DNA of 64,000 nt from Streptomonospora mangrovi (GCF_027604915.1 NZ_JAJAQC010000024.1:50350-114349); one strand, 5' to 3'. Shown: positions 18,467 to 27,163, numbered from the stretch's first letter. The notes: a model not told the origin generated them from the sequence alone. Program-made: numbers and translations.

Positions 18467-18499
18467 GTGCGGGGCGGCCGCCGACCGGCCGCCCCGCAC
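18467..18499. terminator. Hairpin near the mannosidase 3' end
   Basis: A perfect 13-bp stem (gtgcggggcggcc at 18467-18479 with 18487-18499) and a 7-base loop. It is 53 bases past the mannosidase stop and about 130 bases past the orphan + strand promoter, so it could end transcripts from both directions. Confidence 0.55.
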
Positions 18500-18551
18500 C
18501 CTTGCGCGAACGCCCGCCCGGTCGGCCACCCGGCCGCCACGTGGCCCCCGC

Positions 18552-21098
18552 CTACCCCGCCGCCGTGCGTGCGCCCGCCGCCAGCACGTCGTTGACGCAG
18601 CGCAGCACCGGCGCCCGCACCGCCGCCGACGTGTCCAGTCCCGCGCCCCCGGCCACCGTGAACGTGTGGGCCTCCCCCGGCAGCAGGGTCACCAGCATGT
18701 CGTCGGCCTCGGCGTCCGCGCCCAGCCGGTCGGCGAACAGCGCCACGTCGCGCAGCAGCACGTCCGCCGTCACCGTCACCTCCAGATCCTCCCCGCGCGG
18801 CGCCGCCGCGGCGGTGAACTTCGGCTCCGGGTAGGCGATCTCGTGGTCGCGGGCGTAGAACCACCACGCCCGGTCCCCGCCGGCCTGGGCCGTCAGCAGC
18901 TCGGCCCCGGCCTCGCCCGGTAGGGCCACCGCCTCGGGCACGGCCAGGCGCGCCGCCCCCCGCGCGGGCACCCGCAACTCCAGCACGGCCTCGGCCAGCG
19001 CGCGGCCGTCCAGCCCGCGCCGCACCACCGCGCACGCGCCCTCCCACGGCTCGTCGGTGTCGTTGACCGCCGCCACCACCAGGCCGCCGCCCTCGGGCTC
19101 CCCCGACTCCCCCACCCGCTCGGGCTGCACGCTCAGCAGCCGCTCCCGGTAGGCCCGCCGCAGCGCGTACCACATCGGCTTGCGCCGCCCCTGCCCGTCC
19201 ACCGCCGACCACGAGATCACCGGCCAGCAGTCGTTGAGCTGCCAGACCACCGTGCCCGCGCACAGCGGCCACAGCGACCGCAGGTGCTCCACGCCCAGCG
19301 CCACGGCCCGCGCCTGGTTGAGCTGGGTGAGGTAGTGCCAGTCGTCGTGGGACTGGTCCGGCGGCACCGGCCCGAAGTGGGCGGTGTAGGCGGCCAGCAG
19401 CTTGGCGTGGCCGTCGTCGGCGCGCTGGTGGTGCAGCATCGCCGGGGAGTCGGCGCGCATGTCGGCCTCCTCCAGCGCCGAGCGCAGGGTGGCGTGGGTG
19501 GCCGGCCCCTGGAACCCGAACTCCGCGGCGAAGCGCGGCCGGTGCGTCCGATAGGCGGTGTAGTCCAGCCGGTTCCACACGTCCCACATGTGGGTGGTGC
19601 CGTGGCCGGGGTCGTTGGCCCGCGCCCCGCCCGGGGAGTGCGGGCTGCCGGGGATGTAGGGGCGGGTGGGGTCCAGTTCGGCCACGATCGCGGGCAGCAC
19701 CCGGTGGTAGAACCCGGCGCCCCAACTGCGCCCGGCCAGCGGCTCCTGCCAGCCCCAGTCCTCAAAGCCCTCCAGGCACTCGTTGTTGCCGTTCCACAGC
19801 ACCAGGCTGGGGTGGGGCGCCAGCCGGTCGACCGCGTCGCGCGCCTCGGCGGCGACCTCGCCGGCCAGCGGCTCCTCCTCGGGGTAGGCGGCGCAGGCGA
19901 ACAGGAAGTCCTGCCACACCAGCACCCCCAGTTCGTCGCAGACGCGGTAGAACTCGGCGCTCTCGTAGCGCCCGCCGCCCCACACGCGCAGCAGGTTGAC
20001 GTTGGCGGCCACCGCCTGGTCGACGCGGGTGCGGTAGCGCTGGGGCGTGACGCGGTTGGCGAAGCAGTCGTCGGGGATCCAGTTGGCGCCCCGCACCTGC
20101 ACCGGCCGGTCGTTGACCCGCACCACGAACGCCGACCCGTGCTCGTCGGGGGCGGTGTCCAGGGCCACCGTGCGAAACCCGATCCGCATCGTGCGGGAGT
20201 CCAGCACGGTGGCGCCCGCCCCGCCCGCCGCCGTCAGGGTGACCGCCAGGTCATACAGCGGCTGGTCGCCGTACCCGCGCGGCCACCACAGCGCGCAGTC
20301 GGGCACCCGCGCCTCCACCACCGCCTCGTCCTGGCCCGGGGCCAGCACCGCCTCGGCGCGCACCCCGGCGACCTCCACGGCCGCCACCAGCCCCCCGCCC
20401 GTGCCGGCGGCGCCGCCGGGTGCCTCCCCGGCGCGCTCCACCGCCACGTGCACCCGCACCACGCCCTCGGGCCCGCGCGCACCCCGCTCCACGGTGACCT
20501 CGGGGCGGGCCGCGGCCAGCCGGGCGGTGCTCCAGGCGTGCACGGCCACCGGCCGCCAGATCCCGGAGGTGACCAGGGCCGGCCCCCAGTCCCACCCGAA
20601 GTCGCAGGCGGTCTTGCGGATGAACTGGTAGGGCGCGGTGTAGGCGCCGGGCCGCTCGCCCAGGTCGGCGCGCACGCCCTCGGCGTGGGGGTAGGGGGCG
20701 CTGAAGGCCACCTCCAGTTCGTTGCCGTTGCCGCGCAGCGCCGGGCGCAGGTCGAAGCGGTGGCGCCGGTGCTGGTTGCGCGCCCGCCCCACCTCGGTGC
20801 CGTTGAGCAGCACCCGCGCCACCGTGTCCAGTCCGTCGCACACCAGGTCCACGCGCTCGGCCCCGGCGGCGAAGGCGGCGTCGAAGCGCAGGCGGTAGGT
20901 CCAGTCGGTGCGCCCGATCCAGTGCAGCCGCTCCTCGTTGGTGCCGGCGTAGGGGTCGGGGATGAGCCCGGCGGCCATCAGGTCGGTGTGCACGCAGCCG
21001 GGCACGGCGGCGGGCAGGGCGCGGCCGGCGACCTCGGCGGGAACCGCGTCGCCGCCGGCGGCGCGCACGCTCCAGCCCTCGGTCAGGTCGATGAGCAT
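18552..21098 (-). CDS. GH2 beta-mannosidase
   Basis: This 848-residue glycoside hydrolase family 2 enzyme most resembles beta-mannosidases, which release mannose from the non-reducing end of beta-mannosides. The order is a jelly-roll sugar-binding domain (about 1-190), an immunoglobulin-like domain (about 200-310), the TIM barrel (about 320-600) and a C-terminal beta domain. The acid/base Glu440 lies in WNGNNE and the nucleophile Glu526 in AAEFGF. There is no signal peptide, so it acts in the cytoplasm on imported oligosaccharides. It is the last gene of the six-gene transporter operon that starts at 26923. The ATG at 21098 follows GGGAGA; the 12-residue longer frame has no ribosome site. Confidence 0.88.
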   Translation of the reverse strand: MLIDLTEGWSVRAAGGDAVPAEVAGRALPAAVPGCVHTDLMAAGLIPDPYAGTNEERLHWIGRTDWTYRLRFDAAFAAGAERVDLVCDGLDTVARVLLNGTEVGRARNQHRRHRFDLRPALRGNGNELEVAFSAPYPHAEGVRADLGERPGAYTAPYQFIRKTACDFGWDWGPALVTSGIWRPVAVHAWSTARLAAARPEVTVERGARGPEGVVRVHVAVERAGEAPGGAAGTGGGLVAAVEVAGVRAEAVLAPGQDEAVVEARVPDCALWWPRGYGDQPLYDLAVTLTAAGGAGATVLDSRTMRIGFRTVALDTAPDEHGSAFVVRVNDRPVQVRGANWIPDDCFANRVTPQRYRTRVDQAVAANVNLLRVWGGGRYESAEFYRVCDELGVLVWQDFLFACAAYPEEEPLAGEVAAEARDAVDRLAPHPSLVLWNGNNECLEGFEDWGWQEPLAGRSWGAGFYHRVLPAIVAELDPTRPYIPGSPHSPGGARANDPGHGTTHMWDVWNRLDYTAYRTHRPRFAAEFGFQGPATHATLRSALEEADMRADSPAMLHHQRADDGHAKLLAAYTAHFGPVPPDQSHDDWHYLTQLNQARAVALGVEHLRSLWPLCAGTVVWQLNDCWPVISWSAVDGQGRRKPMWYALRRAYRERLLSVQPERVGESGEPEGGGLVVAAVNDTDEPWEGACAVVRRGLDGRALAEAVLELRVPARGAARLAVPEAVALPGEAGAELLTAQAGGDRAWWFYARDHEIAYPEPKFTAAAAPRGEDLEVTVTADVLLRDVALFADRLGADAEADDMLVTLLPGEAHTFTVAGGAGLDTSAAVRAPVLRCVNDVLAAGARTAAG

Positions 21099-21198
21099 GC
21101 CTGTCTCCCTCGTGTTCTCGGCGCCCGCGCGCACACCGGCCCGCCCCGGCCGCAGGGGGCCGAGGGCGGGCGGTGCGCGGCGGGCTGGGGGGGCGGTG

Positions 21199-22116
21199 TC
21201 AGTCCTGGGCGGTGAAGCAGCCGACGTGGTGGCCCGGCGCCAGTTCCACCGGGCCGTGGGCCCCGGGCTGCCCGCCCCGGGCGCAGCCGGGGCAGGCGCG
21301 CTCCCCGCCGGCGCGCAGGGCGGCGTCGGCCTGCTCCCAGGTGGTGTGCAACTGCGGCACCGACGACAGCAGCCGGCGGGTGTAGGGGTGGGCGGGCGCG
21401 GCGAACACCTCGCCGGTGGGGCCCTTCTCGACCACCCGGCCCCGGCGCAGGATGACCGCGGTGTCGCTGATGTAGTTGCCCAGCGACAGGTCGTGGGTGA
21501 TGAACAGGATCCCCAGGCCGCGCGCCTTGAGGTCGCCCAGCAGGTTGAGCACGTCGATGCGGGTGGAGGCGTCGAGCATGCTGATGATCTCGTCGGCCAC
21601 CAGCATCCGGATGTCCAGCAGCAGCGCCCGGGCGATCAGCAGCCGCTGCAACTGGCCGCCGCTGAGCTGGTGGGGGTACTTGCCCATGACCTGGGCGGGG
21701 TCCAGCCGCACCGTGGCCAGCGCCTCCTCCACCCTGGCGCGCCAGGCGGCCGCCGAGGCGGAGCGGTGGTACTCGGCGCGGATGAGGCCGAACACCCGGT
21801 CGGCGGTGAAGACGGGGTTGAAGCAGCTGAACGGGTCCTGGAACACCCCTTGGACGCGGCGGTAGTACTCCTTGGTGGCGCGGTGGCCGCGCACGGCCGC
21901 CACGTCGCGGCCCTCGAAGGTGATGGCGCCGGCGCTGGGCGCGATCAGCCGCAGCACCATCTTGCCGATGGTGCTCTTGCCGCTGCCGCTCTCGCCGATG
22001 AGCGATACCACCTCGCCCGGGGCCACGGCGAGGTCGACGCCGCGCACGGCGTGCAGCCGCTCGCCGCCGAAGGCGCCCACCCGGTAGGTCTTGGTGACCT
22101 GGCGCAGGTCCAGCAT
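21199..22116 (-). CDS. Opp/Dpp-type ABC transporter ATPase (second, DppF-like)
   Basis: This is a 305-residue ATP-binding subunit of an oligopeptide-type importer. Walker A is GESGSGKST (near residues 41-49), the signature is LSGGQLQR and Walker B is MLVADEI. The C-terminal oligopeptide-type extension is short and keeps a CPGC pair and a late GHHVGC. The start lies six bases after the stop of the preceding ATPase, with gagg as ribosome site. It pairs with the product of 22122-23072 to drive uptake, here probably of beta-mannoside oligosaccharides because of the downstream mannosidase. Confidence 0.87.
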   Translation of the reverse strand: MLDLRQVTKTYRVGAFGGERLHAVRGVDLAVAPGEVVSLIGESGSGKSTIGKMVLRLIAPSAGAITFEGRDVAAVRGHRATKEYYRRVQGVFQDPFSCFNPVFTADRVFGLIRAEYHRSASAAAWRARVEEALATVRLDPAQVMGKYPHQLSGGQLQRLLIARALLLDIRMLVADEIISMLDASTRIDVLNLLGDLKARGLGILFITHDLSLGNYISDTAVILRRGRVVEKGPTGEVFAAPAHPYTRRLLSSVPQLHTTWEQADAALRAGGERACPGCARGGQPGAHGPVELAPGHHVGCFTAQD

Positions 22117-22121
22117 GGTCC

Positions 22122-23072
22122 TCACTCCGCCTTCCAGCAGGCGGCCCAGTGGCCGGGGGCGACTTCGGCGAAGGGCGGCTGCTCGGCGCACTTGTCGAAC
22201 GCCAGCGGGCAGCGGTCGCGGAACCGGCACCCGGGCGGCGGGTCGAGCAGGCCGGGCGGGCGGCCGGGGATGCCCTGGAGGCGCTTGCCCGCGAAGGTCA
22301 CCCCCACCTCCGGCAGGGAGGAGATGAGCATGCGGGTGTAGGGGTGGCGCGGCGCCTCGATGATGGTGCGCGAGGACGCCTTCTCGGCGGGCCGGCCAGC
22401 GTACATCACCATGATGGTGTCGGCGATCTGGTGCACCAGCGCCAGGTCGTGGGTCACGAACACCATGCTCTTGACGAACCCGCGGTCGCGGAAGCCCGCC
22501 AGCGCCTCGGCCACCGCCCGCTGGGTGGACACGTCCAGCGCCGAGGTGACCTCGTCGGCGATCAGCAGCGAGGGGTTGAGCAGGGTGGAGACCACCATGA
22601 CCACCCGCTGCTTCATGCCGCCCGACAGCTCGATGGGGTAGCGCCGCAGCACCTGCTCGTCCAGCCCCACCAGCTCCAGGCGGCGCAGCAGCTCGGGGTG
22701 CACCCCGGCGTAGTCCACGCCGCGCGAGCGCACCAGCTCGCGCACCATCCGCCCGATGCGGCGGGTGGGGTTGAGCGCGCTCATGGCGTACTGGGGCACC
22801 AGCGACACCTGGTGGAAGCGGAAGGGCACCATGCGCGCGTCGTCGGCCACCGGCAGCTCGGCGCCGTCCAGCCGCACGGTGCCGGCCACGTGGCGCATGC
22901 GCGCGTCCATGCGGATCAGGCTCTTGCCCAGGGTGGACTTGCCGCTGCCCGACTCACCCGCCAGGCCCATGATCTCCCCGTCGGCCAGGGAGAAGCTGAC
23001 CCCGTCCAGGGCGCGGACGTCGCCGCGCAGCGTCCGGTAGTAGACCGCGAGGTCGTTGACGTCCAGGCTCAC
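22122..23072 (-). CDS. Opp/Dpp-type ABC transporter ATPase (first, DppD-like)
   Basis: This is a 316-residue ATP-binding subunit. Walker A is GESGSGKST (near residues 38-46), the signature LSGGMKQR and Walker B SLLIADEV. The C-terminal domain has the cysteine cluster C-x5-C-x6-C with a later Cys (CRFRDRC and AAC), which binds an iron-sulfur cluster in some Dpp/Opp ATPases. The GTG start follows AGGGAG; the stop of the permease gene lies four bases upstream, which shows co-translation within the operon. Confidence 0.88.
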   Translation of the reverse strand: MSLDVNDLAVYYRTLRGDVRALDGVSFSLADGEIMGLAGESGSGKSTLGKSLIRMDARMRHVAGTVRLDGAELPVADDARMVPFRFHQVSLVPQYAMSALNPTRRIGRMVRELVRSRGVDYAGVHPELLRRLELVGLDEQVLRRYPIELSGGMKQRVVMVVSTLLNPSLLIADEVTSALDVSTQRAVAEALAGFRDRGFVKSMVFVTHDLALVHQIADTIMVMYAGRPAEKASSRTIIEAPRHPYTRMLISSLPEVGVTFAGKRLQGIPGRPPGLLDPPPGCRFRDRCPLAFDKCAEQPPFAEVAPGHWAACWKAE

Positions 23073-23076
23073 GCGA

Positions 23077-23997
23077 CTACAGCTCCCTCAGCTTGGGGTT
23101 GAACACCTCGTCCAGCCCGACGTTCATGATGTAGAGCGACCCCACGATGGCGGTGATGCCAAGGCCCGGCGGCACGAACCACCACCACATGCCCAGTTGC
23201 AGCGCCCCCCAGGTGACGGCGTTGTGCATCATCAGCCCCAGCGACACGCCCTCGGTGGGGCCCAGCCCGATGAAGTCCAGCCCGGCGGCGATGAGGATGG
23301 CGCCGCCGAAGAGCAGGATGAAGGTCATGAACAGGTAGCTGCTCATGTTGGGCGCGATCTCGCGGAAGACGATGCTGTGGGCGCGCCGCCCGCTCAGCCG
23401 CGCCAGGTCCACGAAGTCGCGGGTGGCCAGCGACAGGGTCTGGGCGCGCACCGCGCGCGCCACCCACGGCCACGACGTCAGCCCGATGAACAGCCCCTGG
23501 AGGGCGATCCCGCGCGCCTGGAGGTAGGCGGCGGCGATGATCAGCACCACCAGGGCCGGCAGCACCAGCACGACGTTGGTGATCATGTTGAGCACCTCGT
23601 CGACGAGCCCGCCGCGGTAGCCGGCGGTGAAGCCCACCACCATGCCCACCACGGCGGCGATGCCGCCGCCCACCAGCCCCACCAGGAAGGTGGAGCGCAG
23701 CCCGAACACGAACTGGGCGAAGACGTCCTGGCCGAAGTTGGTGGTGCCCAGCCAGTACTGGGCGGAGGGCGCCTGGGCCTGGGGGCCGACGTAGACGTTG
23801 GGCCCCTCCTGCACGAACAGCGGCGCCACCAGCCCGGTCAGCAGCAGCGCCCCCACCACCCCGCCGCCGATCAGCAGCTTGGGGTTGCGCAGGGCGAAGT
23901 GCAGCGACTCCCCTAAGCGGCGCTCGGGCGGCCCGGCCTGGGCGGGCAGCCCCTCGGCGGCCTGGACGGCGCGGACGTCGGGCTCCATCTCGCTCAT
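23077..23997 (-). CDS. Opp/Dpp-type ABC transporter permease (DppC-like)
   Basis: This 306-residue inner-membrane subunit has a cytoplasmic N-terminal arm, a first transmembrane helix (about residues 42-63), a periplasmic segment and the five-helix permease core. The coupling EAA-like loop is near residues 190-205 (ARLSGRRAHSIVFREIAPN). AAGGAG lies at normal spacing before the ATG. It forms the translocation channel together with the product at 24038-25033. Confidence 0.87.
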   Translation of the reverse strand: MSEMEPDVRAVQAAEGLPAQAGPPERRLGESLHFALRNPKLLIGGGVVGALLLTGLVAPLFVQEGPNVYVGPQAQAPSAQYWLGTTNFGQDVFAQFVFGLRSTFLVGLVGGGIAAVVGMVVGFTAGYRGGLVDEVLNMITNVVLVLPALVVLIIAAAYLQARGIALQGLFIGLTSWPWVARAVRAQTLSLATRDFVDLARLSGRRAHSIVFREIAPNMSSYLFMTFILLFGGAILIAAGLDFIGLGPTEGVSLGLMMHNAVTWGALQLGMWWWFVPPGLGITAIVGSLYIMNVGLDEVFNPKLREL

Positions 23998-24037
23998 GTG
24001 CGGCTCCTTGCGGTCCTGCGGCGGGGGCGGTGCGGGC

Positions 24038-25033
24038 TCACGCGGCGCTGCCCTGCATCTGGGTGCGGGTGCGGGGGTCGACCACGACGTAGATGACGTC
24101 GACGATGAAGTTGGCGATGAGCACGCCGACGACGATGAACAGGAAGGCGCCCTGGAGCAGGAAGAAGTCCCTGTTGTTGAGCGCCTCCAGGATGAGGTTG
24201 CCCAGGCCGGGGTAGGCGAAGACGATCTCGGTGAGCAGGGCGCCGGCCACGATGGTGCCCAGTTGCACGGCCAGCCCGGTGAGCTGGGGCAGCACGGCGT
24301 TGCGGAAGGCGTAGCGGCGCACCAGGCGGCGGGGGGCGCCCAGCGCCTCCAGGTAGGTGGAGTACTCCGCCTCCAGCTCGTAGATGATCATGTTGCGCAT
24401 GCCGATGGCCCACCCGCCGAACGCCACGAGGAACAGCGAGGCGAACGGCAGGAACCAGTGGGAGACGAGGTCGCTGATGAAGGGCCAGTTCCACCCGGGG
24501 ATGGAGCCGAACCCGTAGGGCCCGGCGGTGGGGAACCAGCCTGCGACGATCCCCAGCCCCCAGGCCAGCAGGATGCCCAGCCACATGTAGGGCGTGGCGG
24601 TGAGGACGTAGCCCAGCGGCAGCAGGGTGTTGTCCAGCCACTTGCTGCGGGCGGCGAAGGCGCCGAACCGGTTACCCGCCACCCAGCTCAGCAGGGTGGC
24701 CGGCAGCAGCAGCGCCAGGGTGTAGGGCACCGCCGACAGCAGGATCTCGGTGACGGGCTGGGGGAACAGCCAGACGCTGATGCCCAGGTCGCCGCGGGCC
24801 AGGGAGGTCCAGAAGTTGAGGTACTGCTGCCAGGCGGGCTCGTCCAGGCCGAAGGTCTGCTCGTAGTAGGCGCGCATGCGTTCCATGGACGCCTCGTCGC
24901 CGGAGGCGCCGCGGCTGAGCATGGTGCGGATGGGGTCGCCGGGCATGAGCCGGGGGATGAGCCAGTTGATGCTCACCGCGACGAAGAAGGTGAGCGCGTA
25001 GATGAGGATCTTGCGGGCGAGGTAGCGGCGCAA
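24038..25033 (-). CDS. Opp/Dpp-type ABC transporter permease (DppB-like)
   Basis: This 331-residue inner-membrane subunit opens with the typical first helix (RKILIYALTFFVAVSINWLIPRLMPGDP), then a long external loop and five more helices. The coupling loop EALGAPRRLVRRYAFRNAVLP (about residues 230-250) contacts the ATPases. The start is a TTG at 25033, chosen because GGAGG lies at correct spacing and no ATG or GTG fits. It is separated from the binding-protein gene by 180 bases that contain strong hairpins. Confidence 0.87.
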   Translation of the reverse strand: MRRYLARKILIYALTFFVAVSINWLIPRLMPGDPIRTMLSRGASGDEASMERMRAYYEQTFGLDEPAWQQYLNFWTSLARGDLGISVWLFPQPVTEILLSAVPYTLALLLPATLLSWVAGNRFGAFAARSKWLDNTLLPLGYVLTATPYMWLGILLAWGLGIVAGWFPTAGPYGFGSIPGWNWPFISDLVSHWFLPFASLFLVAFGGWAIGMRNMIIYELEAEYSTYLEALGAPRRLVRRYAFRNAVLPQLTGLAVQLGTIVAGALLTEIVFAYPGLGNLILEALNNRDFFLLQGAFLFIVVGVLIANFIVDVIYVVVDPRTRTQMQGSAA

Positions 25034-25127
25034 CGGGGCCTCCGGGGTTGGGGTGCCGGGCGCGGCGCCCCGCGCACGGGCGGGGTGGGCGGGGCGCGGG
25101 CGCGGGTGGGGCCGACCAGGGGGTGGC

Positions 25128-25192
25128 CCCGCCCCCTTCCCGGTGGCACGGGAGGAAGGGGGCGGGTCCCGGCCCGGCCGCGCGGGCGCGGC
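25128..25192 (-). terminator. Intercistronic stem-loops between binding protein and permeases
   Basis: A 13-bp stem (25128-25140 with 25154-25166, loop 13) is followed by a second GC-rich hairpin (about 25175-25192). They lie between the stop of the binding-protein gene and the TTG of the first permease, in the middle of a same-strand operon. Such elements usually attenuate or stabilise mRNA so that the binding protein outnumbers the permeases. Confidence 0.5.
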
Positions 25193-25213
25193 CGGGGGGC
25201 TGGTGCGCCCGGC

Positions 25214-26923
25214 CTACCGGCCGGCCGGCTCCAGTTCGGTCAGCGTGAGCACGGCGCCCAACTGGTTGTAGTTGCGCCAGGTGGTGGGCAGGTAGTGGGG
25301 GGCGTCCTCGGCGTCGGAGGGCCAGTTGCCCCAGTGCTGCGTGCTGTACTGCGACCAGAGGCCGTTGTACCAGAGCGGGATGATGGGCGTTTCCTGGAGC
25401 TGGATCTCCTGGATCTCGCTGATGGTGGCGCGCATGGCCTCGGTGTCATCGACCGGGGTCTCGGCCAGCTCCTGGGTGAGGTCCCACAGCTCCTCGTTCT
25501 CATAGCGCCCGAAGTTGACGGTGTTCTGGCTGTCCTGGACGGGCAGGCGGAACATGTAGTCGTAGTAGGTCCAGGGCGTGTTGCTGAGCTGGCGCTCGTT
25601 GTTGATGACCAGGTCGAACTCCCCGGCGGCGCGCTGGTCGGTGAGGGCGGCCTGGTCGGGGAACTCCTCGGTGACGTTGATGCCGACCGCCTGGGCGTTC
25701 TCGCTGATGATGCGGGCGGCCTCCATCCAGTCGCTCCAACCGGAGGGGACGATGAGGGTCAGGTCGATGGGGTCGCCGTCGGGGGTCTCCACGAACCCGT
25801 CGCCGTCGGTGTCCTCGTAGCCGGCCTCGGCCAGGATGGACTCGGCCTCCTGGGGGTCGTGGCTGAACCCGTGCTCCTCCACGAGGTCGGCGTCGACGTA
25901 GTCCTGCCAGGCGGGCAGCAGGCCGGTGGGGTCGGCGGGCTCCACGAGGTTGCTGTAGGGGCCCTCCACGATCTGCTGGAGGTCGATGGAGGAGGCCAGC
26001 GCCCGGCGGAACTCCGGGTCGTCCATGGGCTCGCGGGTGGTGTTGGGCACCAGCCAGGCGGTGTTGGCCGCCAGCATGTAGGGCGGCTCCTCGAAGTAGC
26101 TGGTGATGGTGGGGTTGCCCTCGATGGTCTGGTTGATGCCCGGCAGGAAGTTGTTGCTCAGGTCGACCTCGCCCTGGGTGAGCAGGCGCTGGGTGACCTC
26201 GTTGCTGGTGTTGACGATGTCCACGATGTACTCGGGGGCCACCCGCATGTCCAGCGCCTCGACGGCCCACCAGTCGGGGTTGCGCCGGTAGACCTGGCGG
26301 TCCTCGCTGTGGTCCTCGTAGAGGTAGGGGCCGCTCCCCACGGGGTTCTCGTTGGCCGAGGCGGTGACCTCCTCCTCGGTGCGGTCCTGCCACAGGTGGC
26401 GGGGCACGATGGGGTTGGAGTAGGTGAAGTAGGCCCACTCCTGGTAGCGGGGGGTCTCGAACTCGAACCGGGCGGTGCGCTCGTCGACGGCCTCGGCGCT
26501 CTCCAGCCAGTCCCAGACGTTGCTGTAGGGCACCGACTCGAAGCGGCCCAGCTCGTAAGTGAAGACGACGTCCTGGGCGGTGAGCGGCTCGCCGTCGGAC
26601 CACTCCACGCCCTCGCGCAGGGTGACCTCGTAGGTGTCCTCGTCCACCCACTCCTCCGACTCCGCCAGCCAGGGGATGTACTCCCCGGCGAGGGGGTCGT
26701 AGAGGAACAGCGGCTCGTAGACGTAGCCGACGGTGCCGGTGGTGTACTCCCAGTTCATGATGGGGTTCCAGTTGGCGGGCGGGCCCCACTGGGTGCCGGT
26801 GGTGTAGAGGGTCTGGGCGCGGGGGTAGCCGCCCTCGCCCTCCCCGCCTCCCCCGCCGGTGCAGCCCGCGGCGGCCAGGCTCACGACCAGGGCCGCGCCC
26901 GCCCATCTCAGCCGGTTTCCCAT
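25214..26923 (-). CDS. Family 5 extracellular solute-binding lipoprotein
   Basis: This encodes 569 residues with a lipoprotein signal: positive start, hydrophobic helix and lipobox LAAAGC with Cys21 followed by a Gly-rich linker. The body is the large three-lobed family 5 binding fold of peptide/oligosaccharide importers, with W-S-D-G-E-P-L-T-A-Q-D-V-V-F-T (near 110-124) as the usual signature region. Anchored outside the membrane, it would deliver ligand to the permeases encoded downstream. Because the operon ends with a beta-mannosidase, a beta-mannooligosaccharide ligand is more likely than a peptide; this is inference. It is first in the operon behind three LacI-type sites. Confidence 0.87.
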   Translation of the reverse strand: MGNRLRWAGAALVVSLAAAGCTGGGGGEGEGGYPRAQTLYTTGTQWGPPANWNPIMNWEYTTGTVGYVYEPLFLYDPLAGEYIPWLAESEEWVDEDTYEVTLREGVEWSDGEPLTAQDVVFTYELGRFESVPYSNVWDWLESAEAVDERTARFEFETPRYQEWAYFTYSNPIVPRHLWQDRTEEEVTASANENPVGSGPYLYEDHSEDRQVYRRNPDWWAVEALDMRVAPEYIVDIVNTSNEVTQRLLTQGEVDLSNNFLPGINQTIEGNPTITSYFEEPPYMLAANTAWLVPNTTREPMDDPEFRRALASSIDLQQIVEGPYSNLVEPADPTGLLPAWQDYVDADLVEEHGFSHDPQEAESILAEAGYEDTDGDGFVETPDGDPIDLTLIVPSGWSDWMEAARIISENAQAVGINVTEEFPDQAALTDQRAAGEFDLVINNERQLSNTPWTYYDYMFRLPVQDSQNTVNFGRYENEELWDLTQELAETPVDDTEAMRATISEIQEIQLQETPIIPLWYNGLWSQYSTQHWGNWPSDAEDAPHYLPTTWRNYNQLGAVLTLTELEPAGR

Positions 26924-27041
26924 GTCCTTCTCCCAGTGCTCGGATCCGCCAGGGGGCCGCCGCGGCGGCGGCTGGGGCGCCTCCTCCGGCGGGGGTCGGC
27001 GGCGCCGCCCAGGGGGTTGTGATCTGCGCCACCGGCGGACA

Positions 27042-27070
27042 GAACATCACTGAACCGGTTCAGTGGTCAA
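27042..27070 (-). promoter_or_regulatory. Promoter of the beta-mannoside transporter operon
   Basis: On the - strand TTGACC (27070-27065) is followed after 17 bases by a weak -10 (ATGTTC, 27047-27042). The perfect operator palindrome fills the spacer, so repressor binding would exclude RNA polymerase. The -10 is poor, so the exact position is uncertain. Confidence 0.35.
27048..27065. promoter_or_regulatory. LacI-type operator O1, 18-bp perfect palindrome
   Basis: cactgaaccggttcagtg is a perfect 18-bp palindrome with the central CG step typical of LacI-family operators. It is 125 bases upstream of the binding-protein start. Confidence 0.75.
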
Positions 27071-27085
27071 GGGGCGTTATCGAAA

Positions 27086-27099
27086 CTAAACCGGTTTAG
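27086..27099. promoter_or_regulatory. LacI-type operator O2
   Basis: ctaaaccggtttag is a perfect 14-bp palindrome sharing the core AACCGGTT with O1; the centres are 36 bp apart. The pair suggests cooperative binding or two bound dimers of one regulator. Confidence 0.65.
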
Positions 27100-27133
27100 G
27101 ACACGGGGGGCGAAAGAGGGTCGCACCCCCACT

Positions 27134-27145
27134 GCAAGCGCTTTC
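27134..27145. promoter_or_regulatory. Weak third LacI/cre-like site
   Basis: gcaagcgctttc has a perfect 8-bp core (aagcgctt) and resembles the CcpA/LacI-family consensus. It lies upstream of O1 and O2 and just after the GH3 terminator. The outer positions are imperfect. Confidence 0.3.
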
Positions 27146-27163
27146 CGTGCGGGGCGGCGCGGG

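Noticed and set aside
23798..27022. 1074-codon open frame on the + strand across the mannoside operon
   Set aside because: It is the antisense shadow of four well-supported - strand genes, an effect of high GC at third codon positions. It contains no recognisable domain.
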